Shown: positions 38,664 through 47,627, counted from the first letter of the stretch. The stretch: DNA of 64,000 bases from Pseudomonas sp. GL-B-19 (GCF_019956415.1 NZ_JAHBDK010000017.1:62001-126000); one strand, 5' to 3'. Notes: a model not told the origin generated them from the sequence alone. Numbers and translations: made by a program.

Positions 38664-38858
38664 TCACTCGGAATTGGCGCGCCGCTGTTCATCCTCGGCG
38701 CGCAGTTCTGCCAGCAATGCCTGCAAGTAACTTGATCGTCGCTTGGTATCCTCCAAGCGTCGGCAGCACTCCTCCTCGAGACTCACATGATGTGTCTCGG
38801 CTGATGACTTGAGCAATCGATACAGTTGCGTATCGATCTCCAGAATGACCCTGGTCAT
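38664..38858 (-). CDS. Small ribbon-helix-helix-type protein, possible orphan antitoxin
   Basis: A 64-residue protein. The N-terminal strand TRVILEIDTQLYRLLKS and helix HHVSLEEECCRRLED fit a ribbon-helix-helix DNA-binding fold like FitA/Arc antitoxins; the C-terminal helix SYLQALLAELRAEDEQRR is charged. AAGGAGG stands about nine bases before the ATG, strong support for a real gene. No PIN or RelE toxin is next to it: downstream it meets the PA3611-like gene. It may be a solitary regulator or what is left of a toxin-antitoxin pair. Confidence 0.7.
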   Translation of the reverse strand: MTRVILEIDTQLYRLLKSSAETHHVSLEEECCRRLEDTKRRSSYLQALLAELRAEDEQRRANSE

Positions 38859-39219
38859 AGCGTCCCGCCTCCTTGCTCCTCGCCCTGCTTGAGCGAAAAT
38901 CCTTCAACTTCTTGAATCGCGCGCCCTGCCATTGACGCAAAGTTGTCGTGTCATACCTGTAGCTTAGTAAATCAGAGCGCCGGAGACTCGGTCTGCGTTC
39001 AGACGAACGGTGAAATCACCTTGCAAATCGTCAATAAGCGGTTGCCAGGAAAGACTTTGCGGCGCAATGATCAAGGCAGCGTAAATCTCTGCGAGGGTCT
39101 AGATTCATAGTGTTCCCATTCACTTTCCGGGCTGGAAAGGGGCCGCCCGCGACGCGTCTTGTTATGCGAATGTTTCCTTCATCCAAGGGAAAACAGAGCC
39201 AGTATGGAAGGAGAAATTG
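38859..39219. other. Intergenic gap upstream of the LOG gene
   Basis: About 360 bases between divergent genes. Only promoters and weak short frames are seen; the gene on the right has an AAGGAG ribosome site at its end. No repeat or RNA motif stands out. Confidence 0.4.
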
Positions 39220-40338
39220 ATGCCTTACCAACCGAATGACCTGCTAAGCCGTCATTTTGAAGAAAGCGGCCACGACCTCACCAGCAAGGTCGAAGAACAA
39301 CTCAACCTGGTTTCACCCAACAGTCCCAACATCCCCATCTACCGCGACATGATCCTGACCGTGCTACGTATGGCTCAAGAAGATCACAACCGCTGGAATG
39401 CCAAGATCACCCTTCAAGCCCTGCGCGAACTGGAGCACGCTTTTCGTGTGCTTGAGCAGTTCCGCGGCCGGCGTAAAGTCACCGTATTCGGCTCGGCCCG
39501 AACACCGATCGAACACCCGCTGTATGGTCTGGCCCGAGAACTGGGCGCCGCGCTGGCACGCTCGGACCTGATGGTCATCACCGGCGCAGGCGGCGGCATC
39601 ATGGCGGCGGCGCACGAAGGGGCCGGCAGAGAACACAGCCTCGGCTTCAACATCACCCTGCCCTTCGAGCAGCATGCCAACCCCACCGTGCAAGGCACTG
39701 CCAACCTGCTGCCCTTCCACTTCTTTTTCACCCGAAAGCTGTTCTTCGTCAAAGAAGCTGATGCGCTGGTCCTGTGCCCTGGCGGTTTCGGCACCCTGGA
39801 TGAGGCGCTGGAAGTACTGACACTGATTCAGACCGGCAAAAGCCCATTGGTGCCGGTGGTATTACTGGACGCGCCGGGCGGCAAGTTCTGGCAAGGCGCG
39901 CTGGACTTCATTCACCATCAACTGGAGGAAAATCGCTACATCCTGCCGACTGACATGAAGCTCGTGAGCCTGGTTTACAACGCCGAAGAAGCGGTGGAGC
40001 AGATCAACCAGTTCTACAGCAACTTCCACTCCAGCCGCTGGCTCAAGCATCAGTTCGTGATTCGCATGAACCACACGCTCAGCGACCAAGCGCTCGAACA
40101 CATGCAGGACGCATTTGCCGACCTGTGCCTGAGCGATCGCTTTCATCAGCACGCCTACAGCGGCGAGGAGCACGACGAAGCGCAGTTCAGCCACCTGGCG
40201 CGACTGGCGTTCAACTTCAACGCGCGTGATCATGGTCGGCTGCGCGAACTGGTGGACTATATCAACCTGCCGGAAAACTGGGCTCACTCCAAACCTCATG
40301 CGCAACAGCGCACGCGAGAGCCTTCTAAGGTGACTTGA
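39220..40338 (+). CDS. LOG-family nucleotide 5'-monophosphate nucleosidase-like protein
   Basis: A 372-residue Rossmann-fold protein of the LOG/TIGR00730 family. The phosphoribohydrolase motif PGGFGTLDE is near residues 185-193 and GGGIMAAAHEGAG near residues 124-136. Members cleave the glycosidic bond of nucleoside monophosphates; the length and N-terminal helical extension resemble the longer PpnN-like branch rather than the short LOG type. AAGGAG lies six bases before the ATG at 39220. A shared terminator separates it from convergent recX. Confidence 0.85.
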   Translation: MPYQPNDLLSRHFEESGHDLTSKVEEQLNLVSPNSPNIPIYRDMILTVLRMAQEDHNRWNAKITLQALRELEHAFRVLEQFRGRRKVTVFGSARTPIEHPLYGLARELGAALARSDLMVITGAGGGIMAAAHEGAGREHSLGFNITLPFEQHANPTVQGTANLLPFHFFFTRKLFFVKEADALVLCPGGFGTLDEALEVLTLIQTGKSPLVPVVLLDAPGGKFWQGALDFIHHQLEENRYILPTDMKLVSLVYNAEEAVEQINQFYSNFHSSRWLKHQFVIRMNHTLSDQALEHMQDAFADLCLSDRFHQHAYSGEEHDEAQFSHLARLAFNFNARDHGRLRELVDYINLPENWAHSKPHAQQRTREPSKVT

Positions 40339-40341
40339 GGC

Positions 40342-40380
40342 AAAAAAATGGCCCGCTATCGAAATAGCGGGCCACTTTTT
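40342..40380. terminator. Bidirectional terminator between the LOG gene and recX
   Basis: Stem TGGCCCGCTAT/ATAGCGGGCCA around a CGAA loop, with A-run before and T-run after. Confidence 0.9.
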
Positions 40381-40381
40381 A

Positions 40382-40849
40382 TCAATCATCCATTCCCCGG
40401 CCACTGAACAAGCGGCCGATCATCTCCATGGAATATCCCCGATAACTCAGGAAGCGCCCCTGCTTGGCACGCTCCCGAGCGTCTATCGGCAGATGTCCGG
40501 AAAATTTACGCCGCCAGGTATCCTCCAGTTGCTCCTGCCAATTGATACCGCTCTCGCGTAACGCGAGTTCAATATCGGCACGTTGCAGGCCGCGCTGGCC
40601 AAGCTCCTCGCGAATACGCAAAGGGCCATAACCGGAACGGGCCCGGTAGGAAACAAAGCTTTCGAGGTAACGGGATTCGGACAGCAGGCCCTCTTCCGTC
40701 AAGCGGTCGAGTGCGGTGTCGATCATTTCAGGGAGGGCGCCGCGCTGACGCAGTTTACGCGTCAGCTCGACTCGACCGTGCTCGCGTCGTGCGAGCAGGT
40801 CCATTGCGGTTCGCCGCACCGCGACGAGTGTATCGAGTACGGCGGTCAT
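40382..40849 (-). CDS. recX: Recombination regulator RecX
   Basis: A 155-residue modulator that limits RecA filament growth and activity. The RecX pattern is visible: [21 protein letters not shown] (about residues 18-38), [20 protein letters not shown] (about 46-65) and [15 protein letters not shown] (about 73-87). It lies eight bases downstream of recA in one operon, the usual arrangement, so it shares SOS induction. Confidence 0.94.
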   Translation of the reverse strand: MTAVLDTLVAVRRTAMDLLARREHGRVELTRKLRQRGALPEMIDTALDRLTEEGLLSESRYLESFVSYRARSGYGPLRIREELGQRGLQRADIELALRESGINWQEQLEDTWRRKFSGHLPIDARERAKQGRFLSYRGYSMEMIGRLFSGRGMDD

Positions 40850-40857
40850 CGGATCAA

Positions 40858-41910
40858 TCAGATATCAGCGTCAGCCAGGTCATCAGCAGTCTCTTTGACT
40901 GGCGATGCTTTGACATCCGGCGCCGGGGTCAGCAACTTGTCACGCAGCTGCTTCTCAAGCGTCGCGGCGATTTCCGGGTTGTCCGCAAGGAACTTGGCCG
41001 AGTTGGCCTTGCCCTGACCGATCTTGGTGCCGTTGTAGGCATACCAGGCGCCGGATTTCTCAACGAAACCGTGCAGAACACCCAGGTCGATCATCTCGCC
41101 ATTGAGGTAGATGCCTTTGCCGTAAAGGATCTGGAACTCGGCCTGACGGAACGGCGAAGCTACTTTGTTCTTCACGACTTTGACGCGGGTTTCACTACCG
41201 ACGACTTCATCACCTTCTTTCACCGCGCCAGTACGACGGATGTCCAGACGAACCGAAGCGTAGAACTTCAGCGCGTTACCACCGGTGGTGGTTTCCGGGC
41301 TGCCGAACATCACGCCGATTTTCATACGGATCTGGTTGATGAAGATCACCAGGCAGTTGGCGTTCTTGATGTTACCGGTGATTTTACGCAGCGCCTGGGA
41401 CATCAGACGGGCTTGCAGGCCGACGTGCATGTCGCCCATTTCGCCTTCGATTTCTGCCTTTGGCACCAGAGCAGCTACGGAGTCGACGATGATCACGTCA
41501 ACGGCGTTGGAGCGCACCAGCATGTCGGTGATTTCCAGGGCCTGCTCGCCGGTGTCCGGCTGGGAAACCAGCAGGTCGTCGACGTTGACGCCCAGCTTGC
41601 CGGCGTACTCAGGATCAAGGGCGTGTTCGGCGTCGACGAATGCGCAGGTCGCGCCGGCTTTTTGAGCCTGGGCGATCACGGACAGTGTCAGTGTGGTTTT
41701 ACCGGAGGATTCAGGACCGTAGATTTCAACGATACGACCTTTTGGCAGACCGCCAATGCCGAGCGCGATGTCCAGCCCCAGAGAGCCAGTGGAGATAGCC
41801 GGGATAGCCTGACGGTCCTGATCGCCCATACGCATTACGGCACCCTTGCCGAATTGACGTTCGATCTGACCCAGGGCCGCAGCCAAGGCTTTCTTCTTGT
41901 TGTCGTCCAT
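40858..41910 (-). CDS. recA: Recombinase RecA
   Basis: A 350-residue RecA. Walker A GPESSGKT is near residues 65-72, Walker [11 protein letters not shown] near 139-148, loop L2 in [14 protein letters not shown] near 210-223, and the tail is acidic. RecA pairs homologous DNA and, as a filament, triggers self-cleavage of LexA and of S24-type repressors, including probably the one at 43273-44016. The ATG at 41910 with GAGGA five bases upstream is the start. A LexA box lies upstream. Confidence 0.98.
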   Translation of the reverse strand: MDDNKKKALAAALGQIERQFGKGAVMRMGDQDRQAIPAISTGSLGLDIALGIGGLPKGRIVEIYGPESSGKTTLTLSVIAQAQKAGATCAFVDAEHALDPEYAGKLGVNVDDLLVSQPDTGEQALEITDMLVRSNAVDVIIVDSVAALVPKAEIEGEMGDMHVGLQARLMSQALRKITGNIKNANCLVIFINQIRMKIGVMFGSPETTTGGNALKFYASVRLDIRRTGAVKEGDEVVGSETRVKVVKNKVASPFRQAEFQILYGKGIYLNGEMIDLGVLHGFVEKSGAWYAYNGTKIGQGKANSAKFLADNPEIAATLEKQLRDKLLTPAPDVKASPVKETADDLADADI

Positions 41911-41950
41911 TAAAGTCCTCACGTAATCAATAAGGCCTGACGGCCAACAC

Positions 41951-41966
41951 CTGTATAAGTAGCCAG
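41951..41966 (-). promoter_or_regulatory. LexA (SOS) box upstream of recA
   Basis: CTGTATAAGTAGCCAG fits CTG-N10-CAG exactly and lies 41 bases before the recA start. Its first six bases are identical to those of the dinB box. Confidence 0.85.
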
Positions 41967-41993
41967 TATTATTCCACAGCGTTTCAGGATCGC

Positions 41994-42494
41994 CTACCCC
42001 TGATTTGAGATTTCTGCGGCAGCATGGCGCAGCAGCCCCTCTAGCGCGGCCTTCACCGTTTGTCGGCGGACCTCATCGCGATTACCGGCGAAGTGCTGCT
42101 CTTCGCTGAACACCCGCTCGCCAGCCCCCCAGGCCAGCCAGACCGTGCCCACTGGTTTACTCGGAGAACCGCCATCCGGCCCCGCCACACCGCTGACCGC
42201 CACGGCGAAATGCGCCCGGCTCTTTGCCTGCGCACCTCGCACCATCGCCTCGACCACCTCGCGACTGACCGCGCCCACGGTCGAAAACAACTCCACCGGG
42301 ACGTTCAATTGCTGGGTTTTCTGCCGGTTGGAGTAGGTGACATAACCGGCCTCGAACCACGCCGAACTCCCCGGAATGCGAGTGATCGCCTCCGAGATGC
42401 CGCCGCCAGTGCAGGACTCGGCAGCCGTAACGTGAGCATTGAGAACCTGCATGCGCCTGCCCAGTTCAGCGGCCAATTGGGTGATTTCTTTCAC
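41994..42494 (-). CDS. pncC: NMN deamidase PncC (CinA C-terminal domain family)
   Basis: A 166-residue protein of the CinA C-terminal domain family, which deamidates nicotinamide mononucleotide in NAD recycling. The catalytic stretch [15 protein letters not shown] is near residues 25-39, with [10 protein letters not shown] near 107-116. It lacks the N-terminal CinA domain, as the short bacterial forms do. The GTG at 42494 has CAGGAG six bases before it; the ATG at 42500 would touch that site directly, so the GTG is preferred. It forms one border of the reduced tailocin locus. Confidence 0.9.
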   Translation of the reverse strand: MKEITQLAAELGRRMQVLNAHVTAAESCTGGGISEAITRIPGSSAWFEAGYVTYSNRQKTQQLNVPVELFSTVGAVSREVVEAMVRGAQAKSRAHFAVAVSGVAGPDGGSPSKPVGTVWLAWGAGERVFSEEQHFAGNRDEVRRQTVKAALEGLLRHAAAEISNQG

Positions 42495-42652
42495 GGTCAT
42501 CTCCTGAGCGATCGGAAGTGGAATTAGAACTACCGTACACGAGCGTATCGCGCTTGCAAGGCGCAGGATCAATCAAAATGTGAGGGTGTGAAGGCTCTGA
42601 TCCAGGCGTGACAAGCCTGCAAGGCAATCAGTCCACGGTCAGCGATGCCCGT

Positions 42653-43003
42653 TCACTGCTGATCAGGACGAGAATCGCGCGGCGGCACTTCGCAAACGCC
42701 AATCCGCTTGGCTGCCCAGCGCTCATAAAGCCCGATGGCGACGTCTGCCCCAGCCATGGCTGTGAGGCATCCAAAAGCCCCAGCGGCCCAGATCGACAAG
42801 CCAGCGGCATACAGCAGCATGATGGCCGAAATCCCGCAGATCATGCAGGCCCCCGAGCGCAATGCCAGACGCCGCAGCAGTGACCAGCCGCGAGCACCGT
42901 CCTTGTCGGCACGCCACATTTCGCCAGACACCCCGCCCACCAGTGCAAGGACAATGACGAGCCAGCTCGGCATGTCCAGCAACGCTTGTTGCTCGATTGT
43001 CAT
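42653..43003 (-). CDS. Phage-type holin (tailocin remnant)
   Basis: A 116-residue membrane protein of the phage holin type, which in tailocin clusters opens the inner membrane for release. Hydrophobic segments lie near residues 11-24, 45-66 and 70-90, and both ends are charged. AGGAGG six bases before the ATG at 43003 fixes the start. It keeps the orientation of tailocin holins in the mutS-cinA locus of P. fluorescens, but no endolysin, spanin or tail gene follows; pncC comes next. Three operator palindromes stand in its promoter. Confidence 0.82.
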   Translation of the reverse strand: MTIEQQALLDMPSWLVIVLALVGGVSGEMWRADKDGARGWSLLRRLALRSGACMICGISAIMLLYAAGLSIWAAGAFGCLTAMAGADVAIGLYERWAAKRIGVCEVPPRDSRPDQQ

Positions 43004-43113
43004 GTCTCGCCTCCTGATGTGAGTGATAAGGGGTTCTTTCAAACGGTCAGTAGCCACCCATCTGAACCGTTGAGGCCGGTTCAGCGCTGCCTTTGTCGAG
43101 CGGCTTGAGACCA

Positions 43114-43142
43114 AGAGTATGCATGGATGCATATACAGTCAA
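43114..43142 (-). promoter_or_regulatory. Holin promoter
   Basis: On the minus strand TTGACT (43137-43142) and TACTCT (43114-43119) are 17 bases apart. An operator palindrome fills the spacer, so bound repressor would exclude RNA polymerase. Confidence 0.65.
43119..43132. promoter_or_regulatory. Repressor operator 1 (holin promoter spacer)
   Basis: Perfect palindrome ATGCAT-GG-ATGCAT apart from its two central bases, inside the holin promoter. Confidence 0.65.
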
Positions 43143-43155
43143 TGCACAAATGCAT
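43142..43155. promoter_or_regulatory. Repressor operator 2
   Basis: ATGCAC-AA-ATGCAT, the same 14-base form with one mismatch, 23 bases from operator 1. Confidence 0.62.
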
Positions 43156-43172
43156 TTGCTTCTTCACCGAGA

Positions 43173-43186
43173 ATGCATTGACGCAT
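43173..43186. promoter_or_regulatory. Repressor operator 3
   Basis: ATGCAT-TG-ACGCAT, the same form with one mismatch, 31 bases from operator 2, upstream of the holin -35 box. Confidence 0.6.
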
Positions 43187-43228
43187 AAAAACACAACAAA
43201 CAAAGGCGCCGGCGGTTTTCGACAGGCG

Positions 43229-43255
43229 AAAAAAAACCGCTGGATGGCGGTTTTT
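43229..43255 (-). terminator. Terminator of the repressor gene
   Basis: Stem AACCGC/GCGGTT around CATCCA with a run of eight T residues on the minus strand, 18 bases after the repressor stop. It separates repressor and holin into two units. Confidence 0.85.
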
Positions 43256-43272
43256 GTCTGAAAGCGGTGAGG

Positions 43273-44016
43273 TTAGCGGGCGTACATGCCCCACCAGAAG
43301 ACGTGACCAAGAATGACAATCTGCTCTTCCTGGATTTCCAGGAAGGTATAGTCCTCATCCGGGTGTTCATCGCGGTTGAAGCTACGCAGGCGGATCCCGA
43401 TCGGCAGGCGATAAAGCTGTTTCACGCGCAATTGACCGTTATGGTTGATCGCATAAAGGTCGCCATCAACGATGTCGCCAATCCCGCACTTGCCCGCATT
43501 CACGCCAACGGTTGCGCCATCGCGCAGCACGGGCAACATGCTGTTGCCACGCACCGTCACGCATTTTGCCTGATCGAATTGCACACCATTGTGGCGCAAA
43601 CTGCGCTTGCCGAAGCGCAGACTAGAGCGTTCGCTCTCTTCGATGACGAATCTTCCTGATCCCGCAGCCAATTCAACCTCGCGAAGAAAGGGGACGGACA
43701 CTTCATCGTCATCGACGGGCGTATCGTCGTCCCACAGACTTATATCCTTGAGTTCGGAATGCACTGCTTCGCGCCCCTTATTGGCGCTGATCGACACATC
43801 CGTGCGGCCACGCAACTGATCAGTGCTGACGGCGAAGTACTCGGCAATCTTCGAGATGTGTTTATCCGAAGGATCGACGATCTTCCCGCCGAGGATCCGC
43901 GAGAGTGTGGATTGAGGCACGCCGGTGCGACGGTGAAGCTCCGTGGGGGAGATCCCGTGTTGATCGAGCAGCGCTCTTAAGACGGTAGAAACATTGCGTT
44001 TTTGCATACTGCGCAT
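43273..44016 (-). CDS. LexA/CI-type (XRE + S24) repressor of the tailocin locus
   Basis: A 247-residue repressor. The N-terminal helix-turn-helix (GISPTELHRRTGVPQSTLSRIL) covers about residues 18-40; the C-terminal S24 domain has the cleavage pair Ala-Gly in LAAGSGRF (about residue 115), the catalytic Ser in GNSMLPVL (about 158) and Lys in RVKQLYR (about 198). All parts for RecA-stimulated self-cleavage are there. It is divergent from mutS, as PrtR-like repressors are in P. fluorescens tailocin loci. The start at 44016 is taken; ATG at 44007 is possible and neither has a clear ribosome site. Confidence 0.88.
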   Translation of the reverse strand: MRSMQKRNVSTVLRALLDQHGISPTELHRRTGVPQSTLSRILGGKIVDPSDKHISKIAEYFAVSTDQLRGRTDVSISANKGREAVHSELKDISLWDDDTPVDDDEVSVPFLREVELAAGSGRFVIEESERSSLRFGKRSLRHNGVQFDQAKCVTVRGNSMLPVLRDGATVGVNAGKCGIGDIVDGDLYAINHNGQLRVKQLYRLPIGIRLRSFNRDEHPDEDYTFLEIQEEQIVILGHVFWWGMYAR

Positions 44017-44043
44017 AGTGCGTGTTCTTTTTGTCGAAAACAA

Positions 44044-44068
44044 ATGCTGTTTTGCATATCCGATGCAT
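44044..44068. promoter_or_regulatory. Imperfect operator-like sites upstream of the repressor gene
   Basis: ATGCTG-TT-TTGCAT (44044-44057) follows the 14-base operator form with mismatches, and another ATGCAT half lies at 44063-44068. They could serve self-control of the repressor. Confidence 0.4.
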
Positions 44069-44207
44069 ATCCAGCAGAAATGTGCCGCAGGGCTTTCATG
44101 CCTGCGTCGAGCGGACCGCCCATGGTAATCTTGCGCCCATTGCGGAAAAGCCGGGCCAATGCCCCTCCTTTGCCCTACACCTTTCAACGAGTTTTCCTGA
44201 ATTTCCG

Positions 44208-46787
44208 ATGAATAAAGCCATCTCCGATCTGTCTTCCCACACGCCAATGATGCAGCAGTACTGGCGCCTGAAGAACCAGCACCCTGACCAGCTGATGTTC
44301 TACCGCATGGGCGACTTCTACGAGATCTTCTATGAAGACGCGAAGAAAGCCGCCAAGTTGCTGGACATCACCCTGACCGCCCGTGGGCAGTCGGCGGGTC
44401 AGGCGATTCCGATGTGTGGGATTCCTTACCATGCGGCAGAAGGCTACCTGGCGAAACTGGTCAAGCTCGGCGAGTCGGTGGTGATTTGTGAGCAGGTGGG
44501 TGATCCGGCGACCAGTAAAGGGCCGGTGGATCGTCAGGTGGTGCGGATCATCACGCCGGGCACAGTCAGTGACGAAGCGCTGCTGGATGAGCGCCGGGAC
44601 AACCTGATCGCGGCAGTGCTGGGTGACGAGCGTCTGTTCGGTCTGGCGGTGCTGGACATCACCAGCGGCAACTTTACGGTGCTGGAAATCAAGGGCTGGG
44701 AAAACCTGCTGGCGGAACTGGAGCGGGTCAATCCGGTCGAGCTGATGATCCCGGACGACTGGCCCAAGGACCTGCCGGCGGAAAAACGTCGTGGGGTTCG
44801 TCGCCGTGCACCGTGGGATTTCGAGCGCGACTCGGCGCTGAAAAGTCTTTGTCAGCAGTTCTCTACCCAGGACCTCAAAGGCTTTGGCTGCGAGAACCTG
44901 ACACTGGCCATCGGTGCCGCCGGTTGCCTGCTCAGCTACGCTAAGGAAACTCAACGCACCGCCCTGCCGCACTTGCGCAGCCTGCGTCACGAGCGCCTGG
45001 ATGACACCGTGGTGCTGGACGGCGCCAGCCGTCGCAACCTGGAACTGGACACCAACCTGGCCGGTGGCCGCGACAACACCCTGCAATCGGTGGTCGATCG
45101 CTGCCAGACCGCCATGGGCAGCCGCTTGCTGACCCGTTGGTTGAATCGCCCGCTGCGGGATCTGACCGTATTGCTGGCGCGCCAGACCTCGATCACGTGC
45201 CTGCTCGACGGCTACCGCTTTGAGAAATTGCAACCGCAACTCAAGGAAATCGGCGACATCGAGCGGATTCTGGCGCGGATCGGCCTGCGCAACGCGCGCC
45301 CTCGCGACCTTGCTCGTCTGCGCGATGCGCTGGGTGCGTTGCCTGAGTTGCAGGTGGCGATGACTGAGCTTGAAGCGCCGCACATCATTCAACTGGCCAA
45401 GACCACCAGCACTTATCCGGAACTGGCGGCGCTGCTGGAAAAAGCCATTATCGACAATCCGCCAGCGGTGATCCGTGACGGTGGCGTGTTGAAAACCGGC
45501 TACGACAGCGAACTCGACGATCTGCAATCGCTGAGCGAAAACGCCGGGCAGTTCCTGATTGACTTGGAAGCTCGCGAAAAAGCACGCACCGGTCTGTCGC
45601 ACCTGAAAGTCGGCTACAACCGCATTCACGGTTACTTCATCGAGTTGCCGAGCAAACAGGCTGAGTCCGCGCCGGCAGACTACATTCGCCGCCAGACGCT
45701 GAAAGGTGCCGAGCGTTTCATTACCCCGGAACTCAAGGCGTTCGAAGACAAGGCACTGTCGGCCAAGAGCCGTGCGCTGGCCCGAGAGAAAATGCTCTAC
45801 GAAGCGCTGCTCGAAGACCTGATCGGCCAATTGCCGCCGCTACAAGACACCGCGGCTGCGCTGGCCGAACTGGACGTATTGAGCAACCTGGCCGAACGCG
45901 CCCTGAACCTCGACCTGAACTGCCCGCGTTTCGTCAGCGAGCCCTGCATGCGCATTACCCAGGGGCGTCACCCAGTGGTCGAGCAAGTGCTGAGCACGCC
46001 GTTCGTGGCCAACGACTTGAGCCTCGACGATAACACTCGGATGCTGGTGATCACCGGCCCGAACATGGGCGGTAAATCCACCTACATGCGTCAGACCGCA
46101 TTGATCGTTTTGCTCGCGCATATCGGCAGTTTCGTGCCGGCTGCCAGCTGTGAACTGTCCCTGGTGGACCGGATTTTCACCCGGATCGGCTCCAGCGATG
46201 ACCTGGCGGGTGGCCGTTCGACCTTCATGGTTGAAATGAGCGAAACCGCGAACATCCTGCACAACGCCACCGAACGCAGCCTGGTGCTGATGGACGAAGT
46301 CGGTCGCGGCACCAGCACCTTCGATGGCCTGTCCCTGGCCTGGGCTGCCGCCGAGCGATTGGCGCATCTGCGCGCTTACACGCTGTTCGCCACCCACTAT
46401 TTTGAGCTAACGGTACTACCGGAGGCGCAACCGCTGGTGGCCAACGTTCACCTCAATGCCACCGAGCACAACGAACGCATCGTGTTCCTGCACCACGTGC
46501 TGCCCGGGCCTGCCAGCCAGAGTTACGGCTTGGCCGTGGCGCAATTGGCCGGCGTGCCGAGCGAAGTGATCGTGCGTGCGCGTGAGCACCTCGGTCGACT
46601 GGAAGCCACCGCCCTGCCCCATGAAGTTCCTGTGATTGCCAAGGGCAAACCGGCCGCTCCGCAGCAAAGCGACATGTTCGCCAGCCTGCCGCATCCGGTG
46701 CTGGATGACCTGGCCAAGCTGGATCTGGACGACATGACACCACGTCGTGCGCTCGAAATGCTCTATGCACTAAAGAACCGGATCTAA
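44208..46787 (+). CDS. mutS: DNA mismatch repair protein MutS
   Basis: An 859-residue mismatch-recognition ATPase. The mismatch-binding Phe-x-Glu stands in [11 protein letters not shown] (about residues 33-43). The ATPase has Walker [10 protein letters not shown] (about residues 615-623), Walker [17 protein letters not shown] (about 690-705) and a DNA-binding clamp in the middle. The tail ends with the dimerisation region. The ATG at 44208 gives the normal start. It forms the second border of the tailocin locus. Confidence 0.97.
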   Translation: MNKAISDLSSHTPMMQQYWRLKNQHPDQLMFYRMGDFYEIFYEDAKKAAKLLDITLTARGQSAGQAIPMCGIPYHAAEGYLAKLVKLGESVVICEQVGDPATSKGPVDRQVVRIITPGTVSDEALLDERRDNLIAAVLGDERLFGLAVLDITSGNFTVLEIKGWENLLAELERVNPVELMIPDDWPKDLPAEKRRGVRRRAPWDFERDSALKSLCQQFSTQDLKGFGCENLTLAIGAAGCLLSYAKETQRTALPHLRSLRHERLDDTVVLDGASRRNLELDTNLAGGRDNTLQSVVDRCQTAMGSRLLTRWLNRPLRDLTVLLARQTSITCLLDGYRFEKLQPQLKEIGDIERILARIGLRNARPRDLARLRDALGALPELQVAMTELEAPHIIQLAKTTSTYPELAALLEKAIIDNPPAVIRDGGVLKTGYDSELDDLQSLSENAGQFLIDLEAREKARTGLSHLKVGYNRIHGYFIELPSKQAESAPADYIRRQTLKGAERFITPELKAFEDKALSAKSRALAREKMLYEALLEDLIGQLPPLQDTAAALAELDVLSNLAERALNLDLNCPRFVSEPCMRITQGRHPVVEQVLSTPFVANDLSLDDNTRMLVITGPNMGGKSTYMRQTALIVLLAHIGSFVPAASCELSLVDRIFTRIGSSDDLAGGRSTFMVEMSETANILHNATERSLVLMDEVGRGTSTFDGLSLAWAAAERLAHLRAYTLFATHYFELTVLPEAQPLVANVHLNATEHNERIVFLHHVLPGPASQSYGLAVAQLAGVPSEVIVRAREHLGRLEATALPHEVPVIAKGKPAAPQQSDMFASLPHPVLDDLAKLDLDDMTPRRALEMLYALKNRI

Positions 46788-46820
46788 CGCACTTGCCTAC
46801 AAGCTGTTAGAATCTCGCGC

Positions 46821-46874
46821 GGTTTGGGATGCTGCTGGCTAATAGCCTGGCCAGCAGACTATCGCTCCCAAACC
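46821..46874 (+). promoter_or_regulatory. Leader hairpin of fdxA
   Basis: GGTTTGGGA (46821-46829) pairs with TCCCAAACC (46866-46874), and inside it CTGCTGGC (46832-46839) pairs with GCCAGCAG (46850-46857), giving a long two-part stem. A TAGAAT -10-like sequence just upstream suggests that the transcript starts near its base, so the hairpin would lie at the 5' end of the mRNA. Confidence 0.6.
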
Positions 46875-46929
46875 TGGCGACCCCAACGTGAAGGGGCTCC
46901 GCTGCCGCCGCCTGAGGAGAAAATTAGAA

Positions 46930-47253
46930 ATGACCTTCGTCGTCACCGACAACTGCATCAAGTGCAAGTACACCGACTGCGTAGAAGTCTGTCCGGTGGA
47001 CTGCTTTTACGAAGGCCCGAACTTCCTGGTGATCCACCCGGATGAGTGCATCGACTGCGCACTGTGCGAACCAGAATGCCCTGCCGTGGCCATCTTCTCC
47101 GAAGATGAAGTTCCGGAAGGTATGCAGGAATTCATTCAGCTGAACGTTGAACTGGCGGAAATCTGGCCCAACATCACTGAGAAGAAAGAATCGATGCCAG
47201 ACGCTGAAAAGTGGGATGGCGTCAAAGGCAAGATCAAAGACCTCGAACGCTGA
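46930..47253 (+). CDS. fdxA: 7Fe ferredoxin FdxA
   Basis: A 107-residue ferredoxin of the Azotobacter ferredoxin I type with one [3Fe-4S] and one [4Fe-4S] cluster. Cys residues stand in [17 protein letters not shown] (residues 9-25) and [12 protein letters not shown] (about 40-51). The C-terminal extension of about 50 residues is typical. GAGGAG lies about ten bases upstream of the ATG. It carries electrons in the cytosol; partners are not certain, fpr being one candidate. Next to it on the other strand is rsmZ. Confidence 0.96.
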   Translation: MTFVVTDNCIKCKYTDCVEVCPVDCFYEGPNFLVIHPDECIDCALCEPECPAVAIFSEDEVPEGMQEFIQLNVELAEIWPNITEKKESMPDAEKWDGVKGKIKDLER

Positions 47254-47270
47254 TTTTCCGCGCGTTCCCG

Positions 47271-47295
47271 AAAAGGCCCCTAGCGGGCCTTTTTG
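47271..47295 (+). terminator. Terminator of fdxA
   Basis: Stem AAAGGCCC/GGGCCTTT around CTAGC with a T-run, close to the 3' end of the convergent rsmZ. Confidence 0.88.
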
Positions 47296-47308
47296 CTTTT
47301 CTGAAGGT

Positions 47309-47436
47309 AAAAAAAGGGGCGGTTTGACCCGCCCACATTTTTCCCTATTCCCTGTGTTCCTTTTCATCGTCCTGATGAATCGCTTCCTGCGATGTCCATT
47401 CCCCTCATCCTTGAAGGGCGTGTCTGTCCGTCGACA
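47309..47436 (-). ncRNA. rsmZ: Small regulatory RNA RsmZ
   Basis: About 128 bases on the minus strand. The 5' part TGTCGACGGACAGACAC and the inner CATCGCAGGAAGCGATTCATC match P. fluorescens RsmZ as known. Nine GGA motifs are present, several in hairpin loops (CAGGAAG, CAGGACG); they bind and sequester the translational repressors RsmA/RsmE. The 3' end is a GGGCGGG/ACCGCCC-type terminator with seven T residues. Its place between fdxA and rpoS is the standard one. A TAGTAT -10 box lies at 47445-47450. GacA should activate it through the element at 47610-47627. Confidence 0.92.
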
Positions 47437-47609
47437 CCATTCAGATACTAGAGAGTTCCCTACCAAGAGCAATTGGCCTGGGTCGTCAAAAACATGTGTC
47501 ATACATTCTTTATAAAATTAAATATGCATATAAATCATGCGGATAGCATGCGACCGCGTAGGAAAATGTACGACTAGCACCTTGTAAAAATAGTGAACAC
47601 TTACGAAAG

Positions 47610-47627
47610 AGTAAGAGAAGACCTACA
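47610..47627 (-). promoter_or_regulatory. GacA upstream activating sequence of rsmZ
   Basis: On the minus strand TGTAGG-TCTTCT-CTTACT fits TGTAAG-N6-CTTACA with two mismatches. It is centred about 180 bases before the rsmZ start, the distance known for GacA control. Confidence 0.78.

Noticed and set aside
47590..47620. Palindrome CTTACGAAAGAGTAAG taken as the GacA element
   Set aside because: Its half-sites point the wrong way; the neighbouring TGTAGG-N6-CTTACT fits the known form and distance better.
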